Source of the DNA: Streptomyces gossypii
Lineage (GTDB): Bacteria > Actinomycetota > Actinomycetes > Streptomycetales > Streptomycetaceae
Assembly: GCF_025165795.1 (NCBI RefSeq)
Contig: NZ_JAJAGO010000004.1
Coordinates: forward strand, 62,001 to 126,000
Reading direction: 5' to 3'
Length of the DNA stretch: 64,000 nt
The position numbers were made by a program, and so were the translations under genes. The notes beneath the pieces are model-generated. The model ran no database searches, was not told the origin of the DNA, and saw only the letters and a list, made by a program, of their open reading frames with translations. Shown piece after piece: positions 1-9,278 of this stretch (the stretch's first letter is position 1; each line of letters starts with the position of its first letter).

Positions 1-1078
1 GCTCGAACTTGGCGGGGTCGCGGTTGGCGGTGAGATAGGAGACGTGGACGACATCGCCCTCGCGGATGGTGACACCGCCCAACTCGACGTCCTCGGTGGC
101 GATCCGCGGAATTCCCACCCCCTTGCGGAAGGGGATGAACCGCAGCATCTCCTGGAGCGCGCGCGGCAGCAGCTCCGGGCGTTCGCGCAGTGCGGAGCGC
201 ACCTTTGGACGGGTGAGCACGGTGTAGGCCAGATTGCCGATCTCGTAAGTTGTGGTGTCCTGGCCGGTGATGAGCAGCACCATCGCCATGACGGCCAGCT
301 CCTGCTCGTCGAGGAGGTCCGCGCCGTCACGGGCGGTCGCCAGCGTACTGATCAGGTCGTCGCCGGGGGAACGGCGCCGCTGGGCCGACAACTCGGTGAA
401 GTATGAGCGCAGTTCGGCCTTGGCGACCACTGCGGCGTCCTTGCTCGCCGCACCGATGTTCATCATCGTCAGGGCGCGGGTGCGCAGGCCGGGCCGGTCC
501 GCCTCGGGGATGTCGAGGACTTCGCAGATCGTGGTCAGCGGCAGTGGCGCTGCCAACTGCGCGATCAGGTCGGGCTGTTCGCCGGACTCGGCAATGCGCT
601 CCAGCAGTGCGTTCACCACGCTCTGGGTGTGCGACCGCATGCGGTCGACCTGCCGGGCGGTGAACCCCTTGGCGACCAGGCCACGCAGGCGGCTGCTGAC
701 CGGCGGATCCATCAGATTGATCGCCTCGGACTGGACGATCGGCGCGGGCGTCATGCGCGGGAAATCCCGGCCGGCCACGGCGCTCCGGCTGAAGCGGCGG
801 TCCGTGGTGACGGTACGCACGTCGTCGTACTTGGTGACGAGCCACGCCTCACCCTCGCCGTACGGCATGCGGATACGGGCGACAGGCTCCTCGGTCAGCA
901 ACCTCTTGAGCAACGGGTCGAATTCGAGGGCCCGTGCGAAATCGAACGGACAGGACCACACGGCATCGGCGACATCCACGGCGGAGCTCCAGGACACAGG
1001 GACGGAGGGACGGAGACCGGCAAGCGGATCGGCCGGGCAGGCCCTTCCTCCCCACGCGGGAGCTGAACACTCACTCAT
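1..1078 (-). CDS. Cytochrome P450 (3' end beyond left edge)
   Basis: Heme monooxygenase of the soluble bacterial CYP type. The reverse strand reads open from ATG at 1078 to the window edge, giving 359 residues of a protein usually about 400 long. Visible: the I-helix oxygen-activation motif GQDTT at residues 272-276 and the K-helix ExxR motif (E310, R313). The Cys-containing heme-binding loop must lie to the left of position 1. A typical N-terminal CPFDF stretch lies near residue 43. The substrate cannot be told. A short upstream ORF ends in a 4-nt ATGA overlap with this start, which suggests possible translational coupling. Partner ferredoxin genes are not visible. Confidence 0.93.
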   Translation of the reverse strand, partial: MSECSAPAWGGRACPADPLAGLRPSVPVSWSSAVDVADAVWSCPFDFARALEFDPLLKRLLTEEPVARIRMPYGEGEAWLVTKYDDVRTVTTDRRFSRSAVAGRDFPRMTPAPIVQSEAINLMDPPVSSRLRGLVAKGFTARQVDRMRSHTQSVVNALLERIAESGEQPDLIAQLAAPLPLTTICEVLDIPEADRPGLRTRALTMMNIGAASKDAAVVAKAELRSYFTELSAQRRRSPGDDLISTLATARDGADLLDEQELAVMAMVLLITGQDTTTYEIGNLAYTVLTRPKVRSALRERPELLPRALQEMLRFIPFRKGVGIPRIATEDVELGGVTIREGDVVHVSYLTANRDPAKFE

Positions 1079-1323
1079 ACGCCACAATTAGCTGATTTGA
1101 GTGAATAGTCCGAGAGGATATTCGGCACCCGTGCCCGCCGCCCGGAGGGGGCGACGGCCGCGCCGGCCAACAGGCCGGTGGTGGGGATGCCCGAGCCGCC
1201 GGTGTCGGTACCACCGGTGTCCGTACCACCGGTATCCGTACCACCTGAACCGGCGCCCGGGAGCTGCGCGTTCTCGTCCACGGAGACGGTGGCGGTCGCC
1301 GGCCGGATCGCGCTGGAGGGCAC
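1075..1323 (-). CDS. Uncertain 82-codon ORF overlapping the P450 start
   Basis: Reading frame from GTG 1323 (GGAGGA three bases upstream, rather close) to a TGA that overlaps the P450 ATG (ATGA). It encodes three GGTDT repeats, then GIPTTG, then a tail ending in SANCGV. The last fifteen codons have unusually AT-rich third positions. There is no transmembrane segment or known domain. It could be a short leader or precursor-type peptide coupled to the P450, a decayed surface-protein C-terminus (the Gly/Thr repeat followed by IPTTG recalls a spacer and sorting motif), or a chance ORF. The frame also runs open upstream through the aldo/keto reductase, which weakens the coding case. Confidence 0.25.
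   Translation of the reverse strand: MPSSAIRPATATVSVDENAQLPGAGSGGTDTGGTDTGGTDTGGSGIPTTGLLAGAAVAPSGRRARVPNILSDYSLKSANCGV
1201..1245. repeat. Three 15-bp tandem repeats
   Basis: Three consecutive 15-bp units of the form GGTRTCSGTACCACC differ at only two positions. On the reverse strand they encode GGTDT three times inside the small ORF upstream of the P450. The unit length is a multiple of three, as expected if the repeat was expanded within a coding sequence. Confidence 0.8.
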
Positions 1324-1381
1324 GCTCCTCCGTGCCTGAAGGGGGCTGCCCCGAGCGCACGGGGTCTGCGAAGCTGGGCCG

Positions 1382-2359
1382 ATGAAGCCCGACGCACGCG
1401 TGACGCTCGGCCGCACCGGACTGCAGGTGACCCCGCTGGGGCTCGGACTGGCCTCCATCGGCGGCCTGTTCACCCCAGTCAGCGAGGAGCAGGCCCGCGC
1501 GACCGTCGACCGTGCCTGGGAGCTGGGCCTGCGCCTGTTCGACACCGCGCCGGTCTACGGATACGGACGCTCGGAGGCGCGCGCCGGCCGGGCGCTGCGG
1601 GCACGGCAGCGCGCGGAGATGGTGCTCTGCACAAAGGTGGGCAGACTGATCGAGCCGGGCGGGCCGGACACCCAGCCGATCTGGGCCGACCCGCCGCCGG
1701 GTGTCGGGCCCCGGCGCGACCACTCCTACGACGCCGTGCTGCGCTCGGTGGAGGAGAGCATGGAGCGGGTCGGCGTGGACCGCTTCGACGTTCTGCACAT
1801 CCACGATCCGGACGAGGACTACGCGACGGCGCTGCACGGTGCCTACCCCGCGCTCGCCGGGCTGCGCCGGCGGGGCGCGGTGCGCGCGGTGTCGCTCGGT
1901 GTCAATCACGCCGATGTCGCCGCCCGCTTCCTGCGCGAGGCACCCGAGCCCGGCCCCGACTGCGTGCTGCTGGCCGGCCGTTACAGCGTGCTCGACCAGT
2001 CGGGGCTGGAGGATCTGCTGCCGCTCTGCGAGGAGCGCGGTGTCGCCGTGATCGCGGCGGGTGTCTTCCAGGGCGGCCTGCTGACCGGCACCACGGCGGC
2101 GCCCCCCGCGCTCGCCGCGCGCATTCAGGCCCTGCGGGCGGTGTGTGAGCGCTACGGAACCTCGCCGCTCGCCGTGGCGACGCAGTTCCCGCTCGCCCAC
2201 CCCGCGGTCAGCACCGTGCTCGTCGGTGCCCGGACGCCCGCCGAAGTCAGCGCGAGCGCCGAATACTTCGCACACCCCGTACCCGACGCGCTCTGGGCCG
2301 CTCTCAAGTCGGAGGGTCTGCTCCCCCGGGAGGCGCCGGTTCCGGGCTCGGGCGGCTGA
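1382..2359 (+). CDS. Aldo/keto reductase (D-threo-aldose 1-dehydrogenase-like)
   Basis: NAD(P)H-dependent oxidoreductase with a TIM-barrel AKR fold, 325 aa. The catalytic tetrad is visible: D54 and Y59 in FDTAPVYGYG, K85 in CTKVG and H139 in the HIHD segment. The layout (RTGLQVTPLGLG start, late VLVGARTPAEV cofactor region) matches the aldose/L-fucose dehydrogenase branch of COG0667. The nearby GDP-fucose genes make a sugar substrate plausible, but this is inference. It stands alone, divergent from the P450 and convergent with the next small membrane protein gene, with 11 bp between the stops. Confidence 0.88.
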   Translation: MKPDARVTLGRTGLQVTPLGLGLASIGGLFTPVSEEQARATVDRAWELGLRLFDTAPVYGYGRSEARAGRALRARQRAEMVLCTKVGRLIEPGGPDTQPIWADPPPGVGPRRDHSYDAVLRSVEESMERVGVDRFDVLHIHDPDEDYATALHGAYPALAGLRRRGAVRAVSLGVNHADVAARFLREAPEPGPDCVLLAGRYSVLDQSGLEDLLPLCEERGVAVIAAGVFQGGLLTGTTAAPPALAARIQALRAVCERYGTSPLAVATQFPLAHPAVSTVLVGARTPAEVSASAEYFAHPVPDALWAALKSEGLLPREAPVPGSGG

Positions 2360-2370
2360 ATTGGCCCCGG

Positions 2371-2772
2371 TCACCCTTCGTGGGTGTAATGGATCGTTTC
2401 TCCGCCTCCGCAGTCGTCCCCGCCGGCACCACCGCGCCGACCCGCGCGCCCGTACGGCGGCCGGTGCCGCCCGTACGGCCGTTGCCGCCCGTATACCTCG
2501 GACCTCTTCCGGCGTCCGGTGACGACAGATGGCTCCCGAGGTGCCCAGCGCACCGAACCGGCCGCCGCCGCGCGGCTCTTCTCACTCCCTCGCAGCGGTA
2601 CCCACACCAGCAGGAACGCGCCCGCCGCGATCCATGGCACGAACCACGCAACCGACCACCACTCGGCCCCCGGTGCGAGCAGGGCCTCCACCCCGCTCGT
2701 CACCATCCCGGCCGCGACCATCCAGCAGACTCCCGCACCCGCCCACGCCCCACCACGCCGCACGCGACCCAT
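2371..2772 (-). CDS. Small membrane protein, unknown function
   Basis: 133-aa ORF from ATG 2772. Two hydrophobic helices lie near residues 9-32 and 39-60 (the second is WWSVAWFVPWIAAGAFLLVW), followed by a basic, Arg/Gly-rich tail of about 65 residues that should be cytoplasmic. I do not recognise a family. The hydrophobic pattern and position behind a long intergenic region support a real gene, but the tail composition is low-complexity and a shorter C-terminus or misreading is possible. Confidence 0.55.
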   Translation of the reverse strand: MGRVRRGGAWAGAGVCWMVAAGMVTSGVEALLAPGAEWWSVAWFVPWIAAGAFLLVWVPLRGSEKSRAAAAGSVRWAPREPSVVTGRRKRSEVYGRQRPYGRHRPPYGRAGRRGGAGGDDCGGGETIHYTHEG

Positions 2773-3182
2773 CGCCCACTCTCATCCTGGCCCGCCGGTG
2801 CGCCGCAGGCGAGCCTTCGTGTCACGGACGGCACAAGTCAGCCATCTCGCATATCACCCGCACATCGCACAGATGTCTGCATCTCGGAGGCTTTTCGTCA
2901 CTTCCCGCCCCGCACTCAAGCATCCCAGACACCAGGGCGAGCAAAAAGAACCAACCTATGACGGATCATGACCCCGAACTCCGGGCATGCAACCAGAAAT
3001 CACCCCAACTCCCCACCCGGAGCCCAGCCGGTCGACCCGCGCAACGTATCGGGCGAATTTTGAACAAACAGAGGTGGAACCACGCCGATATGACTTAAGG
3101 TCTCCTTCACATCAGGGGCGCGTCCCACTTGGGGAAGTGGACATGACGCCGTCTGGGGGTCTTCTCCGTACCTGGGGGGTAC
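2773..3182. other. 410-bp divergent intergenic region upstream of the polysaccharide locus
   Basis: No convincing gene. The left part is C-rich; from about 2880 the sequence becomes visibly more AT-rich (AATTTTGAACAAACA near 3056), as expected for a promoter region. It separates the small membrane protein gene (reverse) from the sugar-phosphate transferase gene (forward) and so probably holds both promoters. An inverted repeat at 3125-3140 lies close to the transferase start. Confidence 0.5.
3125..3140. promoter_or_regulatory. Inverted repeat upstream of the EPS initiating transferase
   Basis: CCACTT-GGGG-AAGTGG, a perfect 6-bp inverted repeat 43 bp before the start codon of the sugar-phosphate transferase. 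Its position fits either an operator or a leader hairpin. No regulator is identified. Confidence 0.35.
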
Positions 3183-4832
3183 ATGCGGCGCGACGCCATG
3201 TTTCTGTCCGGTGGCCAGAGACCCGTGGAGGAACCGGAGATCCCGGCCGGACCCGGGAGGGAGCTGCCCCCGATCCGGGACAAGGCAGTGTGGTACGTAC
3301 CTCTGGCTCTGGCCACGGACGTGATGGGGACCGGGTTACCGGTCCTTTTCGTGTTCCTGGCGACCGGCAGGCCGCACCCCGTCCTCGCCGCGGTGACCGC
3401 CACGGCCGTGTGGACGGCGGTCCAGCTCGCCCGCAAGCGCTACAGCACCCGGTCGCTGGGCGAGGCGCGCGGGCTGCTGTCCGCCACCCAGGACTGGCTG
3501 ACGCTGGTGGGCCTGCTGGCGGTGATCCGGGTCGCCACCTCCGAGAGCTCCGCGCCCGCACACGCGCTGCTGGCCCTGACGCCCGCGCTCGTACTCACGG
3601 CAGCATGCCGGGCGCTCACCCATCACCATCTGGGCGGGCAGCGGCGGGCGGCGCAGTCGGTGTGCCGGGCGCTGGTGGTCGGCGAGGCGCACCCGGTCGA
3701 CGAGGTGGTGGGGCAGCTCGCTGCCCGTACGGACCACGCGTATGTGGTGATCGGCGCGGTCGCGGTCGGCGAGACGGAGCTGCGCAGCGGGGTCCCCGAG
3801 TTCGGCAGGCTGACCGGCCGGCGCCCGTCGGCGCCGAGAGCGGCACCGCCGACGGCATCGCCGGCCGCACGTCCATCCCCGGCACCGGCCAATGGCCCCG
3901 CCGAGGAACCCGCCGGGGACGGCCGCGGCCTCCCGCCGCACAGCGAGATCACCCTGAACCTCAGCATCGCCGCGCACTGCGGACCCGGCCGCCAGGACGA
4001 CGGCAGCGCGGTGCTGGACGCCGCCCAGCGGCTCGGCGCCGAGGTGGTGCTGATCGTCCCCGGGGCCCGGCTCACCGGCGAACGGCTGCGGCAGCTTTCC
4101 TGGGCGGTACAGGACGCCGGGCTGCCGCTGGTGATCGCCTCCGGGCTGACCGAGGTGGCGCTGCGGCGGGTCCGGCTGGCCACCGCCGCCGGGCTGAACC
4201 TGCTGCACATCTCCCCGCCCGTCCGGCGGGGACCGCAGCTGGCGTTCAAGAACGTGCTGGACCGGGTGGGAGCCGGGCTCGGACTGCTGCTGCTGGCACC
4301 GCTGTTCGCGCTGCTCACGCTCGCCGTCCGGCTGGACTCGAAGGGCCCGGTCTTCCACCGGCAGGCCCGGATCGGGCAGCGGGGCACCCCCTTCCGGATG
4401 TGGAAGTTCCGCTCCATGGTGGCGGACGCCGAGTTGCTGCGGCCCCGGCTCGCGGCGGCGGACGAGCAGGACGGTCCGGCGTTCAAGATCCGCCGCGACC
4501 CCCGGGTGACCCGGGTGGGGCGGCTGCTGCGCCGCTCCTCGCTGGACGAGCTGCCGCAGCTGGTGAACGTGCTGCGGGGGGAGATGTCGCTGGTCGGCCC
4601 GCGCCCGCCGCTGCCCGACGAGGTCGCCGCATACAACGCCGTGGAGCTGCGGCGGCTGGGCGTCAAGCCGGGGATGACCGGGCCGTGGCAGGTGGGCGGG
4701 CGCTCGGATCTGTCCTGGGACGAGAGCCTGGCGCTGGATCTGCGGTACGCGGACAACTGGTCGCTGACCACGGACATGGATGTGCTCGCGCGTACGTTCC
4801 GCGCGGTCGTCGACGGACGCGGGGCGTACTAG
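3183..4832 (+). CDS. Polyprenyl-phosphate sugar-1-phosphate transferase (EPS initiation)
   Basis: 549-aa membrane enzyme of the WbaP/CpsE family. It loads the first sugar phosphate onto undecaprenyl phosphate to start a repeat unit. N-terminal hydrophobic helices lie around residues 38-60 and 100-140, then a variable middle domain. The catalytic C-terminal domain (about 350-549) has FKNVLDRVGAG, KFRSMV, DELPQLVNVLRGEMSLVGP and KPGMTGPWQVGGRS. The ATG at 3183 follows a GGGGGG ribosome-binding site; ATG 3198 is a possible alternative. It heads the polysaccharide locus. Its stop codon lies in the terminal inverted repeat of a ~165-bp repeat element. Confidence 0.93.
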   Translation: MRRDAMFLSGGQRPVEEPEIPAGPGRELPPIRDKAVWYVPLALATDVMGTGLPVLFVFLATGRPHPVLAAVTATAVWTAVQLARKRYSTRSLGEARGLLSATQDWLTLVGLLAVIRVATSESSAPAHALLALTPALVLTAACRALTHHHLGGQRRAAQSVCRALVVGEAHPVDEVVGQLAARTDHAYVVIGAVAVGETELRSGVPEFGRLTGRRPSAPRAAPPTASPAARPSPAPANGPAEEPAGDGRGLPPHSEITLNLSIAAHCGPGRQDDGSAVLDAAQRLGAEVVLIVPGARLTGERLRQLSWAVQDAGLPLVIASGLTEVALRRVRLATAAGLNLLHISPPVRRGPQLAFKNVLDRVGAGLGLLLLAPLFALLTLAVRLDSKGPVFHRQARIGQRGTPFRMWKFRSMVADAELLRPRLAAADEQDGPAFKIRRDPRVTRVGRLLRRSSLDELPQLVNVLRGEMSLVGPRPPLPDEVAAYNAVELRRLGVKPGMTGPWQVGGRSDLSWDESLALDLRYADNWSLTTDMDVLARTFRAVVDGRGAY

Positions 4833-4995
4833 TGCTGGGCCGCGCAAGTTCGTGGAGGGGGCCGCGGTGCCCGGTGCGGTCAGCTGCAAGGCGGAGGATC
4901 GCCCTCGTACCGGGCCGTACTCGGGCGGCTCCGACAACGCGGCAGATGGCCGTACCGGGCGCTGCGGCCCCCACGAACTTGCGCGGCGCAGCACT
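4831..4995. repeat. 165-bp inverted-repeat element, copy A
   Basis: Ends are a ~32-bp imperfect inverted repeat: the left arm 4831-4865 contains GCGCAAGTTCGTGG and the right arm 4964-4995 contains CCACGAACTTGCGC, with one mismatch and a 3-bp indel in the whole arm. The interior holds a core (GCAAGGCGGAGG at 4886, CCGACAACGCGGC at 4931) that recurs with similar spacing at 21817/21860 and, more degenerate, at 28513/28555. No ORF is convincing inside. It sits between convergent genes and could also act as a terminator. It looks like a MITE-type or other small interspersed repeat. Confidence 0.75.
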
Positions 4996-5027
4996 GGTGC
5001 TGTGCCGAGCAGCGCTGGTGCGGTGCC
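4988..5027. repeat. 19-bp direct repeat, 21-bp period
   Basis: GCAGCACTGGTGCTGTGCC at 4988 recurs at 5009 with two changes. It lies just outside repeat copy A and runs up to the stop codon of the fucose synthase gene. Function unknown. Confidence 0.7.
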
Positions 5028-5029
5028 CG

Positions 5030-5986
5030 TCAAGCCTGCTGCGCCTGCGCGTCGAGCCACCACCGGTAGGTGTCGCGGATGCCGTCCGCCAGCGGGACGC
5101 GCGGCGCGAAGCCGAGCGCGCGCAGCCGGGAGACGTCCAGCAGCTTGCGCGGCGTGCCGTCCGGCCTGCCCGTGTCGAAGGAGATGCCTCCCCCGAAACC
5201 GACGACCTCCCGCACCGTCTCGGCGAGTTCGCGGATCGTCAGGTCCTCGCCGCAGCCGATGTTGACGGGCGAGTCCTCGTCGTACTCGCGCAGCAGCAGG
5301 GAACAGGCCCGCGCGAGATCGTCCACGTGCAGGAACTCCCTGCGCGGGGTGCCGCTGCCCCACAGCACGACCTCGTCGCAGCCGTCCCTGGCGGCTTCGT
5401 GGAAGCGGCGGATCAGCGCGGGCAGCACGTGCGAGGTCTCCAGATCGAAGTTGTCCCCGGGGCCGTAGAGGTTCGTCGGCATCGCGGAGATGTAGGAGGC
5501 GCCGAACTGGCGCCGGTAGCCGCGGACCTGGGTGATACCGGCGATCTTCGCGAGCGCGTACGGCTCATTGGTGGGCTCCAAGGAACCGGTGAGCAGCGCC
5601 TCTTCGGGGATCGGCTGCGGCGCCAGCCTGGGGTAGATGCAGGAGGAGCCCAGGAACAGCAGTCTGTCCACCCCGGCAGCGTGTGCGCCGGCGATCACGC
5701 TGAGCTGGATGCGGAGGTTGTCCTCCAGGAAGGCGACCGGGAAGTTCTGGTTGGCCATGATGCCGCCCACCCGGGCCGCCGCCAGCACCACCGCGTCCGG
5801 ACGTGCCTCGCGCAGAAAACTGCCCGTGAGCCCGGAGTCGCGCAGGTCGAGTGCCGCGCGGTCCTGGGTGATCACCTCGTGGCCCTCGGCGGCGAGGCAC
5901 CGCGCCACCGCCGAACCGACGAGCCCGCGGTGGCCCGCGACGAAGATCCGGGCGCGGGGCGGCAGCAGCCGCTTCGGTGGGGTCAT
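5030..5986 (-). CDS. fcl: GDP-L-fucose synthase
   Basis: NADPH-dependent 3,5-epimerase/4-reductase that converts GDP-4-keto-6-deoxy-mannose to GDP-L-fucose, 318 aa, cytoplasmic. It is an extended SDR with GHRGLVG (residues 18-24), the GSSCIYP segment (S114, S115, C116) and YALAK (Y143, K147). Start chosen at ATG 5986, which places the Rossmann motif at the usual distance; the frame stays open to 6064. Divergent from gmd, the preceding step in the same pathway, with 98 bp between the starts, so the pair probably shares a promoter region. Confidence 0.95.
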   Translation of the reverse strand: MTPPKRLLPPRARIFVAGHRGLVGSAVARCLAAEGHEVITQDRAALDLRDSGLTGSFLREARPDAVVLAAARVGGIMANQNFPVAFLEDNLRIQLSVIAGAHAAGVDRLLFLGSSCIYPRLAPQPIPEEALLTGSLEPTNEPYALAKIAGITQVRGYRRQFGASYISAMPTNLYGPGDNFDLETSHVLPALIRRFHEAARDGCDEVVLWGSGTPRREFLHVDDLARACSLLLREYDEDSPVNIGCGEDLTIRELAETVREVVGFGGGISFDTGRPDGTPRKLLDVSRLRALGFAPRVPLADGIRDTYRWWLDAQAQQA

Positions 5987-6084
5987 GCCACCGGATTCTG
6001 CCAGCGTGCCGCGCCGCGCGGGCGAAGTATCCCGGCTCAGAAGCCGTTGTTTCACCCCACCCATCCGACACAGGGGCTCGACCT

Positions 6085-7098
6085 ATGAGCAAGAGTGCTC
6101 TCATCACCGGCATCACCGGCCAGGACGGCTCCTATCTGGCGGAACTGCTGCTGTCCAAGGGCTATACGGTGCACGGCCTGGTACGCCGCTCCTCGTCCTT
6201 CAACACCGCCCGGCTGGACCACATCTACCAGGACCCGCACGAGGCGGAGCGGCGGCTGATCCTGCACCACGCGGATCTGACCGACGGCGTCGCCCTGGTC
6301 AACCTGCTGCGCGAGGTCGGCCCCGACGAGGTCTACAACCTCGGCGCCCAGTCGCATGTCCGCGTCTCCTTCGACTCACCGCTCTACACCGGGGACGTCA
6401 CGGCGATGGGTGCACTGCGGCTGCTGGAGGCGATCCGGGCGAGCGGCATCGACACCCGCATCTACCAGGCGTCGTCCTCGGAGATGTTCGGCTCCGCCCC
6501 GCCCCCGCAGCACGAGCGCACCCCCTTCCACCCGCGCAGCCCGTACGGCTGCGCCAAGGTCTTCGGCTACTGGTCGACCGTCAACTACCGCGAGGCGTAC
6601 GGCCTCTATGCGGTGAACGGCATCCTCTTCAACCACGAGTCACCCCGGCGGGGTGAGACCTTCGTGACCCGGAAGATCACCCGAGCGGTGGCCCGCATCA
6701 GCCAGGGGCTGCAACAGCACCTGTACCTCGGCAATCTGGATGCGGTACGGGACTGGGGTTACGCCCCCGAGTACACCGAGGCGATGTGGCGGATGCTCCA
6801 GCACGACGAGCCGGACGACTATGTGGTGGCCACCGGTGAGGCGGCCTCCGTCCGGGACTTCCTGGGCGCCGCCTTCTCGGCCGCCGGACTGGAGTGGCGG
6901 GACCATGTGCGCTTCGACCCGAAGTACGAGCGGCCCAGCGAGGTCGACGCGCTGATCGGCGACGCGACGAAGGCGGAGTCGCTGCTCGGCTGGAAACCGC
7001 GGGTCCGATGGCCCGAGCTGGCACGGATCATGGTCGAGGCGGACATCAGCGTCCTGGAGGCCGAACTCACCGGGGCCACCGTACGGATCGACCGGTGA
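6085..7098 (+). CDS. gmd: GDP-mannose 4,6-dehydratase
   Basis: Makes GDP-4-keto-6-deoxy-D-mannose, the precursor of GDP-fucose and related deoxyhexoses; 337 aa, near the family norm. [10 protein letters not shown] (residues 9-18) is the Rossmann signature. SSSEMFG (130-136) carries the catalytic Ser and Glu133, and YGCAK (Y154, K158) completes the site. [16 protein letters not shown] is the conserved substrate segment. ATG 6085 starts exactly at the family N-terminus. The next ORF can begin at a GTGA overlap, so this is the first gene of an operon with secreted proteins and a glycosyltransferase. Confidence 0.97.
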   Translation: MSKSALITGITGQDGSYLAELLLSKGYTVHGLVRRSSSFNTARLDHIYQDPHEAERRLILHHADLTDGVALVNLLREVGPDEVYNLGAQSHVRVSFDSPLYTGDVTAMGALRLLEAIRASGIDTRIYQASSSEMFGSAPPPQHERTPFHPRSPYGCAKVFGYWSTVNYREAYGLYAVNGILFNHESPRRGETFVTRKITRAVARISQGLQQHLYLGNLDAVRDWGYAPEYTEAMWRMLQHDEPDDYVVATGEAASVRDFLGAAFSAAGLEWRDHVRFDPKYERPSEVDALIGDATKAESLLGWKPRVRWPELARIMVEADISVLEAELTGATVRIDR

Positions 7099-7127
7099 AC
7101 GGCACGGCAGAGGGCACGGCAGCGAGC

Positions 7128-9278
7128 ATGGCAGGCAGCACACGGAAGCAGACGAGGTGGGGTTCGGTGAACGGTACGGCGGGAGTGAGCGGGGGGAAGG
7201 TGCGAGGAGCCAGAAGGACGGTCGCCTTCGGCGTCGCGTTCTTGGTAACCGTCGCGTCCTGGACGGGCGTGCAGTTGGTCAGCCCCACGGAGGCGGGCGC
7301 CGTGACCCCGCCGGTCGGCATCACGGCCGACGATCTGCCCACCTGGCAGACAAACGGCGTGGTCTGGGCCATGGCGCAGCACGAGGGTGTCGTCTTCGCC
7401 GGGGGCACCTTCTCGGCCATCCGCCCGCCCGGCGCGGCGGCGGGCAGTGACGAGCGGGACGCGCTCAACTTCGCGGCGTTCAACGCCGCCACGGGCGCGC
7501 CGACGGACTGTGAGCTGTCCTTCACCGTCGGGTCCGGCACCGCCACGGTCCGGGCCCTCGCCGTCTCCCCCGACGGCAGCACGCTCTACGCGGGCGGCCG
7601 GTTCGGCGCGGTCAACGGCACCTCGGTGAGCAACGTCGCCGCGGTCGACCTCGCCGACTGCTCGGTCAAGTCCGGCTTCAAGGTGTCGGTCTCGGCGACC
7701 GTGCGGGCGCTGGGCGTCACCGACGACACCGTCTATCTCGGCGGCGACTTCAGCACGGTCGGCGGCCAGAGCCGGGCCCGGTTCGCCGCCGTCAGCACCT
7801 CGGGCGCCGTCACCTCGTGGAACCCGAGGGCCGACGATGTCGCCCGTGCGCTCGAAGTCACCCCGGACGGCAAGAACATCGTGCTCGGCGGGGACTTCGA
7901 CACCATCGGCGGCAAGTCCTCGCACGCGCTGGCCGTCGTCAACTCCTCCTCGGGCGCGACCACCAAGACCTACGGCTCGACGTTCATCCACCGCTCCTCG
8001 GTGGTCAAGGGGCTGGCCGTCGACGCGAGCGGCGTCTACACCGCCAACGAGGGCACCGGCGGCGGGGTCTTCGACGGACGCATCGCCCTCGACCTGAGCG
8101 ACTTCAACCAGCGTTGGCGCGACACCTGCCTGGGCGCCACCCAGGACGTCACGGTCTACGACTCGGTGCTCTACAGTGCCTCGCACGCCCACGACTGCGG
8201 CAGCATGGGGCAGTTCCCGCAGATGAACGACCGCCAGCACCTGCTTGCCGAGTCGGTGGGCAACCCCAAGCCGCTGCTCTCCTGGTTCCCCGACACCGAC
8301 GACGGTCCCTCCGGCACCGAACAGATCGGGCCGCGCACGATGATCACCTCGTCCCGCTCGGGCACCGACTACATGTGGGTGGGCGGCGAGTTCACCCGGA
8401 TCGTCACCCACGGGAACATGCGGCAGCAGGGCCTTGTCCGCTTCGCCAGCGGCCCCGACACCGGCGCCCCGAGCGTGCCCGACCAGGTGACCGCCGCCAA
8501 CGTCACCGGCGGCAAGGTCAAGGTCAGCTGGCGCGCCGGCCTGGACGAGGACGACAGCAGGCTGACGTACCGGATCTACCGGAACGGCTCCAGCACACCC
8601 GTCCACACGATGACGGCGGACTCGGTGTTCTGGAAGCGGCCCACCGTCAGTTTCACCGACGCGGACGCCCAGCCGGGCACGAAGTACACCTACCGCGTCA
8701 CCGCGAGCGACGCGGGCGGCGCCAACACCAGCAGCCAGTCGGCGGGCGCCTCCGTGACGACCCCGGGCACGCCCGCGCAGACGACGGTGGAGCGCGCGGC
8801 CACGGCCGACGCCTATGTGAACGGCTCGGCCGCCACCTCCACCTACGGCACGCACCAGCAGCTGGCCGTACGCGGCAGCTCGGCGTACGAGACCTACGCG
8901 CGCTTCAGCCTGCCCGCCGCACCCAGCGGCATGAAACTGACCGGAGCGAAGCTCGCCGTCCGCACCAGCAGTGAGACCTACGCGGGCTCGGCGGACGACG
9001 CACGGGTACGGGCGGTCACCGGCGACTGGTCCGAGTCCGATGTCACCTACGCGACAAGGCCGGCGCTGGGCGGCACCACCCTGGGCACGCTGAGCGGGGC
9101 GTCCGGACCCGACAGCGAACAGTCGGTGACCCTGGACACCGCCGAGATCGCGGGATCGCTGAACGGCACCCTCGATCTCGCGCTGACCAGCACGGGCACG
9201 GACAGTCTCTGGCTGTGGGCGAGCGAGTCCGGTGCCGCCAAGGGGCCACGGCTGACCCTCACCTTCGAGGCGGCATGA
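7128..9278 (+). CDS. Secreted beta-propeller / FN3 / DNRLRE-type surface protein
   Basis: Exported protein of about 716 aa. After a basic stretch and hydrophobic signal (RRTVAFGVAFLVTVASW, cleavage probably after EAGA) there are at least five GG-F blades (AGGTFSAI, AGGRFGAVNG, LGGDFSTVGG, LGGDFDTIGG, VGGEFTRI) typical of DUF5122-like propellers. A fibronectin III domain follows (VPDQVTAANVTGGKVKVSW onward), then a C-terminal DNRLRE/CBM96-like module (ATADAYVNGS to the end). Starts at GTG 7095 (overlapping gmd), ATG 7128 and GTG 7167 (good GAGGTGGGG site) are all in frame. It overlaps the next lipoprotein gene by ATGA. Likely a cell-surface or polysaccharide-binding protein; ligand unknown. 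Confidence 0.85.
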   Translation: MAGSTRKQTRWGSVNGTAGVSGGKVRGARRTVAFGVAFLVTVASWTGVQLVSPTEAGAVTPPVGITADDLPTWQTNGVVWAMAQHEGVVFAGGTFSAIRPPGAAAGSDERDALNFAAFNAATGAPTDCELSFTVGSGTATVRALAVSPDGSTLYAGGRFGAVNGTSVSNVAAVDLADCSVKSGFKVSVSATVRALGVTDDTVYLGGDFSTVGGQSRARFAAVSTSGAVTSWNPRADDVARALEVTPDGKNIVLGGDFDTIGGKSSHALAVVNSSSGATTKTYGSTFIHRSSVVKGLAVDASGVYTANEGTGGGVFDGRIALDLSDFNQRWRDTCLGATQDVTVYDSVLYSASHAHDCGSMGQFPQMNDRQHLLAESVGNPKPLLSWFPDTDDGPSGTEQIGPRTMITSSRSGTDYMWVGGEFTRIVTHGNMRQQGLVRFASGPDTGAPSVPDQVTAANVTGGKVKVSWRAGLDEDDSRLTYRIYRNGSSTPVHTMTADSVFWKRPTVSFTDADAQPGTKYTYRVTASDAGGANTSSQSAGASVTTPGTPAQTTVERAATADAYVNGSAATSTYGTHQQLAVRGSSAYETYARFSLPAAPSGMKLTGAKLAVRTSSETYAGSADDARVRAVTGDWSESDVTYATRPALGGTTLGTLSGASGPDSEQSVTLDTAEIAGSLNGTLDLALTSTGTDSLWLWASESGAAKGPRLTLTFEAA

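Noticed and set aside
1201-1245. Short tandem repeats as a CRISPR or iteron array
   Set aside because: Units of 15 bp without spacers, in phase with a reading frame; simple in-frame expansion is a better explanation.
2987-6088. Open frame of more than 1000 codons on the forward strand
   Set aside because: It runs through the sugar-phosphate transferase gene in another frame and antisense to fcl; its composition is Arg/Gly/Pro-rich as expected of a GC-rich shadow frame, with no domain.
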